A stretch of DNA of 64,000 nucleotides, taken from contig BDDD01000117.1 of the NCBI GenBank assembly GCA_001972305.1, forward strand, positions 372,001 to 436,000, in the 5' to 3' direction. Under the pieces are notes generated by a model. It made no database searches. It was given only the letters and a program-made list of their open reading frames with translations, and was not told the DNA's origin. Both the position numbers and the translations under genes were made by a program. This document shows positions 56,743 through 64,000 of this stretch, piece after piece. Position 1 is the first letter of the stretch. The number at the start of each line of letters is the position of its first letter. The DNA comes from Cephalotus follicularis. Taxonomy: Eukaryota; Streptophyta; Magnoliopsida; Oxalidales; Cephalotaceae.

Positions 56743-59565
56743 TGTAATATCCCATTTTTCTGTATAAAAATTTTGGGCTTTTTAAGCTATTAAATGTGGG
56801 TTGTCGATAATTTTTTTTCGGTACGTGGACTGCCCATTTTTGGTCTGTTTTGCTCTTGGTTAGGCTAAGTGGGTTTTAGCCTTAGTCTAGTGGGTTTTGA
56901 TATCAAGTCTATGAATAAATAAAACAATTTTGGCTTTTTTTATTTAAGTGTTAAAACCATTTTTAGCATTTTAAAAATCAAAAACCCTATTTTATATTTA
57001 TTTCTCTTTTTTCTCCCACATTCTCTCTCTCTCCCCGACACCCTTTCTCCCACTCTCTCTCCCACCCAGTCTCAGTCGTTGGCGTCGGTACCGATATGAC
57101 GCCAGCGAAGGTACCGGTCGAACCCCCACGACCTCATGAGTACACCGGACCCCATCCCCATGTCGGCCAACGACCCCTTCGGCATGCGCAATGTCTTCTC
57201 TCTCCCGCATCTGTTTGGCATCGATTCTCCCGTTCCAGTGATTGGCGTGACAAGACAAGCCCATATTTGGACTCCTGGCATCGAGATGAAGCAAACCCGA
57301 CCGGCCCCGACCCTTGGCGACGCTAGCCACACAGATCGGCGGCAAACTCAACCGTGGTCAAATGCGTTTGTTCCGGCCAAATGCGGCGGCGCAATGGCAA
57401 ACGCGCCCCGGATATGTGATCCCCGACCTCCAATGCTTCAGACCCGCCCTCTCCTACTACTGGTCGATGACCGCGCATGATAGACACTCATCGGCCAGCA
57501 GCGGTGCGTGAGCCCACGCGCTGCTAGTCTCCGATGACACGTTTCAGACAGTTTTTCCGACTCCATTCTCCGCATAGGTGTGATCCATTCCAAATTTGCG
57601 GTGTGATTATGGCTCTGTGCTCCGTTCCATCTGCTTTCAGAAAACTCTAAACTTTGCTCCATTAAATTATGTTTTCCTTTGAATTATGTAATTCATTATC
57701 TGTTTCTACAAGTTTATGAGTTGAACCGGTTTTATGATTCGAAATTGAATGACATGGATGACCGTTTGAATTTAGTGAATTTGAAAAATTATGTTTAGAT
57801 GTGGTTTCTGCAAATTGGACTTAGCAAACCTATCATTATCTTATATGGTCAGGATCAGTGTACAGTGACCCATGAGTCGATGTCTGATTTTATTTCAAGT
57901 CCTTATGAGAACGATTTTATTTCTGTTAGATATTTACAACAACCGAGGAGCGGTCTAGAGAATTATCGATATATATTCTTCAGGTTATTTGGTGATCGCA
58001 TGAGGTACGGATTCTCCTTTCTTTGGGTTCTCTATCGGTTTATTAAAATAAATTTGGATTATGTTTTTAGTACGGATTCTTCGTTTCTTGATACACTCTT
58101 ATCGATTTTATTAGAGTATAAATTCAGTTTCATTTTGCGAATAAAATACGGATTCTTCGTTTTGGTTATCATTCGGTTTTATCTAAATTGAATATGTTTT
58201 TCTTTAATGAGATGTACGGATATTCTGCTCTTTGATACTCCCTTCAACTTTATCGAGCAAAATCAGTTTTGTTTATATATACATATTTCTATCGCTCTTT
58301 GGCCATCTGGTTTTATTGAGTGAAAATCAGTTTTGCTTTTATGATATGTTCTTCATTTTATGAACTCGGTTATGTTTATGAATTTGATACATTCTGAACA
58401 ATAAAGTCGGTTTTGACATTTTATGAATTTAATATTCCTCACTTTATACGTATGTTACGATATGAAATGATCATCTTGTTTATGGAAGGAATCAAATGAG
58501 CTGATACTCTGATTATGAAATGTATGTTATGTAAATGATATCGTTTGATAATGATTTTCGAATATGTTTTGAAAAAGCATATTTTATGTGTTTTTAAATT
58601 GATTTTGATAAATCAATGTTTTGAAAATGATAAAAATACTGAGTATTTGTACCCATCTATGGGGCGTACCATAGGCATGTCATAGGCCTGGCACGGGGAC
58701 ATGACACTTCCGTAGCGGTTTGATTAGTCTATGGCGTCTCTCTATGTTATGAATAAATCCCATGAGGTGGATTTATGGATCCGCTATGTATGATAGAGGC
58801 GTATAAATCGATTGTAGTATATGGCATACATGATGAGTTATGCAATGTGTGATATGTTATGATATGAGAATTGTTTGTGTAGTGCCGTACACTTCAATTC
58901 TATTTGGCATGTGGACGTCATAAATCCCTTGCTATATGTGTTTTGATATGTGATATGTTATGTGGCTCAGTATGAAACTATATGATTTTGAAAGGAATGC
59001 TTTATGTTCTAAAAAGTATAGAAGTTTGTGCTTTGAAAGGTATGCTTTATGTTCTGAAACGTATGCTTTATGTTTCGAAAGTTATGGAATTGGTTTATAC
59101 GAAAATTACTGAGGTAATTTATAAAGAATATTTAAACTTTTTTGATTTGTTTTGTTTCGAAACCTATTTTGTTTCGCAACTGTTCTGTTTTGTTCGTAAA
59201 TTGTTTTATGATTTTATATCCGTACTGAGGTTTGCTCAGCCGCGCTTTGTTTCCATACGGCAGGTTATCAGGAGCTTCTGGGGCAAGTGTGATGAGAGAC
59301 TTACCTTATGTCAGAGGATCACTTAGGAGTTTGATTCTGTCATTTGAATAATGATTGTATTATGATCATATGTTGACCGGTGTTATGAACTTAATTTTTT
59401 ATTCTGGAGTTTATGTTAAGGATTATACATGTTTTCAGATTTTTAGAACCACCACGTATTGTTGGTGATTAAGATTAATATTTTTGACATGTTTTTAGCT
59501 CAGTTTTGTGTGACACACCGATCCCGAATCAGGAGTGATCCCGGTTCCGAATCGGGGGTGTTACA
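56743..59565 (+). mobile_element. Solo LTR M (B family)
   Basis: 2823 bases, TGTAATATCCCATTTTTC...GAATCGGGGGTGTTACA, with exact target duplication TATAA (56738-56742 and 59566-59570). The viral reading continues across it. It matches B at both ends and in the middle. It contains a CT-rich tract (57000-57065), a GC-rich island (57070-57540) and AT-rich sequence. There is no internal coding, hence a solo LTR. Confidence 0.9.
57070..57540. other. GC-rich island in LTR M
   Basis: About 470 bases markedly richer in G+C than the rest of M, placed just after the CT-rich tract. Several frames stay open on both strands (for example plus 57136-57480 and minus 57351-56998), but none resembles a protein I know. 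B has only a short GC-richer patch at the matching place (about 34635-34700). It may be a captured host or foreign fragment, or LTR leader sequence. Confidence 0.5.
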
Positions 59566-60117
59566 TATAACAAAAATATTTCAAAGAAAAATTTTATTCG
59601 CTTTAAATGAAAAACCTATTTCAAAAGAAATTAATCTTTTAAAAACATTATATATGTTTAAAGAACATTCAATAAATTTGATAATAACAAAAGAAAATGA
59701 GAGATATAGGACTGCATTTACTACTCCCTTTAACCATTATGAAAGGAACATTATGCCATTCGGATTAAAAAATACCCCCAGTGAAATTATGAATGATATT
59801 TTCAACCCATTTTCATCCTTTTCAATCGTTTACATTGATGATATTTTAATATTTTCAAATTCAATTGTTCAAACCAATGGTTTAGTATTGTCAAAAACAA
59901 AATTAGAATTGTTCATTATACCCATTCAATGATCTATTTTGTTTGCTGAAAATTTTCTAGACCTTATTACAAATAAAAACCATTTACCAAGTTCATGTTC
60001 TATATTTTCTAACAAATTAATTTAGGCATGAAACCTTTTCCAAAAAATTTTATTTGCAGATCCATCTTCCCATTTGTTTTACAGGCAATGGAATCTATCG
60101 AAGATACTTTGTCTCCC
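59566..60117 (+). pseudogene. Pararetrovirus RT-RNase H remnant, right arm
   Basis: Continues the protease linker ('ITKIFQRKILFALNEKPISK') into reverse transcriptase pieces with 'GLKNTPSEIMNDIF' and 'FSIVYIDDILIFSNSI' (about 59760-59870). A weak RNase H-like part follows, up to N at 60118. It is more reduced than the left-arm copy. It is a fossil. Confidence 0.8.
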
Positions 60118-61416
60118 TGTCACGCCCCGAACCGCGAAGGCGAACCCCCACGATCCGACGCGTGAGATACCATCCATTCAGTCCGTTCAATCAAATATAA
60201 ATCATACTCCATATCATTTATCAATCATATCTCAAAGTGCTATACATATAAAACTTTAAATCGAAGTCATACAAGCGGAAGAGTCATTATATAACATCAG
60301 CGGAATAACCAATCCAAATAAAAACTAACTCTTAAAATCTCCCAAAATTTCGGCATGAAGTATTCGTTTATCGGACTATATCCCCCTGTAAAGAAAACAC
60401 AATTTATATCATGGCCTCAGCCCTCAACAACCACACTCCCGTAGGAGGAAATCAGCAATATATCACAATATATGGACCCTTCCATTTCCTGTACATCAAC
60501 ACACATATAAAACAAGCACTGCCACAAGCCGGCAGGTCAATAGCTGAATATAAACATATTTGTATATCATCTTTTCATTTGTCTCTTATACAATAACTAT
60601 AAATACATCCATATTCAATATCTATCCTTTTAAAATATCACATTTATACAAAGTAGGTCGGAGGAGAGGTAAATCCTTACCCTGCGATTTAACCTGGCTG
60701 GTCACTGCTGCGCGTCACCTAGACCTGAACCTGACCCATTACATTACAATACAATGCAATGGGTCAGCAACCCGAAGGTTGTGTAGGATCACATGTGCAA
60801 GGTACATATAGGAGTGCAGCAGATAAGTATGCCATATGAGATGTATGTACAATACGAGAGATGTGTATACAATATGAGAGATGTGTGCATGACTATCGAT
60901 ATAGACCAGGCTATGAAAGCTAGCATTTAGAAACATGTCATTTTCCATAAGTACCATTCACTAACCATATCCATGAGATTCCAACACAATGCCATCATCA
61001 TTCAGCGTCCATATCATTCCAAAATCCTTTCCAAACATATATAAGCTTTTCTCGGCCTTCCTGCCGACATAACAGACTAGGTGCTCTTTGCGTCCTATGC
61101 AGAAGTCCTTATTCCACCAGCAGATTAGAGTAGCATCTATAAGTAGAACAGAGAAGAGAAGATTGACATTCTCTAACACTGACCTCTCTAGCTACAGCCA
61201 CTATCAACGTCCATATACCATCACGATCCATAACGATATGATCTGCAACCGTATCGTATTCGTTCCATAACCACACAATTCGTAACCATACTGCCCGTAT
61301 GGCGAACGACTATACTATATACCGTGCATGCAACAATATAACGATATGCCATGCATGCCACAGGGACTAAGGTGCTATGCATGCATCCAGTGTAATCATA
61401 AGTCATGTGGTGAACC

Positions 61417-61476
<60 letters not shown>
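61417..61476. repeat. (TA)n(TG)n compound microsatellite
   Basis: A short TA run passes into about 22 TG units, inside the N LTR. Confidence 0.95.
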
Positions 61477-61478
<2 letters not shown>

Positions 61479-61734
61479 CAATATGCCATGTGATGTCATG
61501 TGTATAAATGGCAATCGTGGATAGCTTCAATATACCAGCCATCCCTAATCGGGGTATATTTAGCTAGTCCTAATCACGTCAAGGCCATAGGCCTGCAAAC
61601 AATCCATATAACAATCCATATCAATTATAGAGACAATCAATCCATAGGGTCCACCCCACCCTCGACGCACTTTTGGTGACGTGGAGGAGTGAGGAATGGG
61701 ATAACACTGACCACGTCATTTATTTCTTGATTGG

Positions 61735-61848
61735 TATGGGTCCACCCAATGTGTGGGGTCCGAGCGACGTATATGGGTCCACCCAATGTGTGGGGCCATG
61801 CAACATATATGGGTCCACCCTATGTGTGGGGGCCACGCAATGTATATG
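61735..61848 (+). repeat. Three-unit tandem repeat in N LTR
   Basis: Units of 36-41 bases starting at 61735, 61772 and 61808, each with TATGGGTCCACCCAATGTGT and differing mainly at the end. Confidence 0.88.
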
Positions 61849-62944
61849 GTCTATCGTTCCTGAAATTCACGACGGAAATGAAAGTCAGGAACGGGTTATC
61901 TCTATAGTCTCATACGACACAATCAACAATGTATCCCATAGTTATAACCCAAAATCATGTATGCTTTTAAATAATAGGGACCGTTTTGTAAAGGGTCTCT
62001 TGGATCCATGTCCGTCAATCAAATAAAGATCATTTCGTAGTCATAAATCATTTTTCATATTCAATTGCCAAATGTAGCAACTACACATTGTCGTCACCAG
62101 AGTTCCGACCAACATATCGAAACTCTGACCACGCTATAAACAAGCTCCAAATTGGCCAATCTATGCACTGGTAGCCGTTACTCGCTGTGAATCGCACAGT
62201 CACAGCCGGCAGTGAGTCAACTTACTGTGTCAACTCGTCGGTCAACCACAACTTCGGTCACCACCCGAAATTTCCACACAACCATCAATTCTACGCGTCA
62301 CTGCCAGAGACTCGCTGTAACTCACCGTAGAACGCGCTGCCACGGCCGGCCAGTGAGTTCAACTCACTGAGTTGACACGCCGGTCCTCCACAACTCCGGT
62401 TACCACCATAAAACGCATCACGAGAACCAGACAAACTCATTTATGCCCCTAAGTCGCCGAGACTCGGTGATAAACGCGCGGTGAAAGGCGGCAGCGAGTT
62501 GGTTCGCTGAGTCAACTCGTCAGTTTGAATCCCGCCATTTCCGGCCGAATGGCGCCAAACCAGCCACTGAAATAGGTGTAGCCGACCTCCTAGGTGAAGA
62601 CTTGACCTTCCTGCGTTGCTAACCGGCGGTGGAACGCACGGCAGCGGCATCACAGTGGCGACAGTGACGGGGAGAAGAAGGAAAAGAAAAGAGAAAGGGA
62701 AGGAGGTTACCGGTAAGTGGTGGACGACCCGTGCCATGCCATCTCCTCCGGTGACGGCCGCTTGCTCGCCGGCATCAAGCTCTCTCTCCCACTCTCTCTC
62801 GCTTTCTCTCCCATCACTCTTTCTTTGGCGCAAGTGATGTGCCCGGTGCATAACACGCTTGTGTTATGCGCCTGATGGCCATTTTTTTTCTTTTTCTTTT
62901 TCTTTTCTTTTCAAATATACAAATATATATATTGGGGTCTTACA

Positions 62945-62962
62945 TCCTCCCCTCCTTAGAGA
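62945..62962 (-). other. N polypurine tract
   Basis: The minus strand reads TCTCTAAGGAGGGGAGGA up to the LTR edge. It supports the boundary and orientation of N. Confidence 0.78.
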
Positions 62963-62989
62963 AATCTTATCCTCGAGATTCCTTAGGTT

Positions 62990-63960
62990 ATAACATGTGA
63001 AGGTAGAATGTTTCATTCCTTTCTCACGTCCCACGTGGCTTTCTGAAGTCCATGACATTGTTATAACACTTCCATTAACAAAACACCCTTCTTTCTCAAC
63101 TGTTTGATTCGACGATCGATCATCCAAAAAGGTATCTCTTCAAGCTCGTATCCGTCCTCAACTCTAACAGCTCATTTTGTAGCACGTGAGAAGAATCTAG
63201 ATAATACATTTTGAGCATTGAGACGTGTACACATTATGTAATACATGATCTCCCCGTGTGAATTCTGCTAACGGCAGGGGTCCATTCCAACTGTTATCCC
63301 TATCCATCACGCTTCTGCGATGCCCCCTGATCCATGGTATACCCTCTACCTCATATGGTAGGTTCCGATCCCGTAGGCTAAGGGGTAAGGCAAACCTAAA
63401 TGATACTGTGCCCACTCTTTCTTCATGTCACTCTTCCAAATTGTACATCTTGCTAATCGCTGGATCTACCGAGAAACTGGAGCGATAGGCTTATGACCAT
63501 AGCTCACCCTTTAATCATTTATTGTAAAGGATACAAACTCTGTATTGGGATCTTATCAATTCCTCACCATGGATCGAGGATTCGAGTTTGAACTCATCTT
63601 GATCATGTAATGCAGCCTTAAGCAATTCATCATCTATCCCTTGAGCCTCTCAATTCTATCCATCAACCATGATCGTGCTTGAACTTGGGAGACCATCAAG
63701 CAAGCTAATCGATGACTTAAGGCGTCTACCAGCTTATTAGCCTCGCCTAGTTGACATTGGATCTCACGGATGTATCCATTGAACGGCTCCATCCACCTTC
63801 TTTGTCTCATATTTAGATCCTTCTGGGAGAAAAGATGTTTCGGATCCTTGTGATTTGTGAAAACCTCAAACTTTGTGCCACATAGATAGGGTCTTAATCG
63901 GCGTAGCACACAGCTAACGCGGAAAATTCTAGATTGTGAGTGGAATAACTTACTCATGAG
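62990..63960 (-). pseudogene. N pol remnants (RNase H and integrase tail)
   Basis: In element orientation, RNase H comes first (about 63957-63634), with 'GTKFEVFTNHKDPKHLFSQK' and '[15 protein letters not shown]'. An integrase C-terminal part follows (about 63415-63200) with 'RFALPLSLRDRNLPYEVEGI', then weak sequence to the polypurine tract. The RNase H and integrase pieces are unusually close together. It is a fossil. Confidence 0.78.
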
Positions 63961-64000
63961 GTTCCAACTTTCCTTGGGACATAGGAGCTCACTTCCCCAA

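Larger units (their letters stand above)
28796..60117 (+). mobile_element. Endogenous pararetrovirus, right arm (plus strand), interrupted by B and M
   Basis: Caulimoviridae fossil in the opposite orientation to the left arm. Pieces: leader with primer-binding site (28796-29740), movement protein (about 29740-30760), spacer/coiled coil (about 30830-31249 and 55975-56330), protease (about 56340-56742), and protease-RT linker plus RT and RNase H pieces (59566-60117). B and the elements inside it fill 31250-55974 (target duplication ATAAT). M fills 56743-59565 (TATAA). N begins at 60118. It is broken, with many breaks. Protein similarity to the left arm is high, so both come from one virus. Confidence 0.88.
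60118..62944 (-). repeat. N 3' LTR (2827 bases)
   Basis: Begins TGTCACGCCCCG and ends TCTTACA on the plus strand. It contains a three-unit tandem repeat (61735-61848), a TG microsatellite (about 61430-61476), a GC-richer part with repeated 'ACTCGCTG' and 'GTCAACTC' words (62150-62540), and a CT-rich tract (62780-62825). Open frames here are short and not convincing. Confidence 0.82.
60118..64000 (-). mobile_element. Ty3/gypsy element N, partial, minus strand, leaves the window
   Basis: 3' LTR at 60118-62944 (plus strand TGTCACGCCCCGAACCGCG...GGGGTCTTACA), polypurine tract at 62945-62962, then pol remnants to the window end. The insertion point lies in viral sequence (left flank GTCTCCC); the other flank is outside. 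RNase H resembles that of K and J. It is broken, with several breaks and missing parts in pol. Confidence 0.82.

Noticed and set aside
57136-57480. Host gene exon in LTR M
   Set aside because: No recognisable protein, no clear splice structure, and competing frames on both strands. Kept only as a GC-rich island to be checked.
62441-62851. Minus-strand frame of about 136 codons in the N LTR
   Set aside because: Low-complexity composition from the CT-rich tract and GC-rich repeats, overlapping an open frame on the other strand. Nothing indicates a protein.

Overview
The window is plant nuclear DNA. There are no bacterial-type operons or compact genes. All recognisable coding belongs to Ty3/gypsy chromoviruses, Ty1/copia elements and an endogenous plant pararetrovirus (Caulimoviridae). 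Every primer-binding site I can see is complementary to plant initiator tRNA-Met. A SIRE/Maximus-like copia LTR, Tekay-like gypsy elements and a caulimovirid fit a flowering plant, probably a eudicot; I cannot name the species. I see no convincing host gene, tRNA or rRNA. This looks like repeat-rich, probably heterochromatic, intergenic DNA built by insertion into insertion.

The scaffold is a pararetrovirus fossil in two head-to-head arms that meet near 28795/28796. The left arm is on the minus strand (28795 down to 6225) and the right arm on the plus strand (28796 to 60117). Both carry pieces of leader, movement protein, coiled-coil region, protease and reverse transcriptase/RNase H. Both have been split by later insertions.

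Left side: 1-5733 is part of a minus-strand gypsy element (J). It sits in an LTR (tail 5734-6224) that itself sits in the viral arm. At 7847-27015 a plus-strand gypsy element of the same family as J (K, LTRs about 3.2 kb) interrupts the viral protease region, flanked by CACCG. K's 5' LTR is in turn split by a very young, internally reduced Ty1/copia element (O, 8184-9242, ATAGG target duplication) and by a Tekay-like gypsy element (L, 9460-17410, CTGTG target duplication).

Right side: a nest of solo LTRs fills 31250-55974. From outside to inside it runs virus, B, I, H, E, F, G, which is seven levels. LTR C sits at B's left edge and LTR D beside I inside B. The innermost element, G (47228-53428), is a broken Tekay-like gypsy element. 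Further right, solo LTR M (56743-59565, TATAA duplication, same family as B) interrupts the viral protease/RT region. A minus-strand gypsy element, N, starts at 60118 and leaves the window.

Most layers are confirmed by 5-bp target duplications, several exact and others with one mismatch; E and G are the exceptions. Nesting gives the order of events: virus first, then B/K/M/N and the I-type LTR, then the elements inside them. Hand-compared LTR pairs agree: K about 4-10% different, L about 6-7%, O about 0.5%. Beyond the nesting, the most interesting signals are a conserved hairpin with an invariant loop in J and K, replacement of most of gag by an ATTGAATG-type array in that family, and clustered GTCGAC-type palindromes in several LTR families, including one copia LTR.
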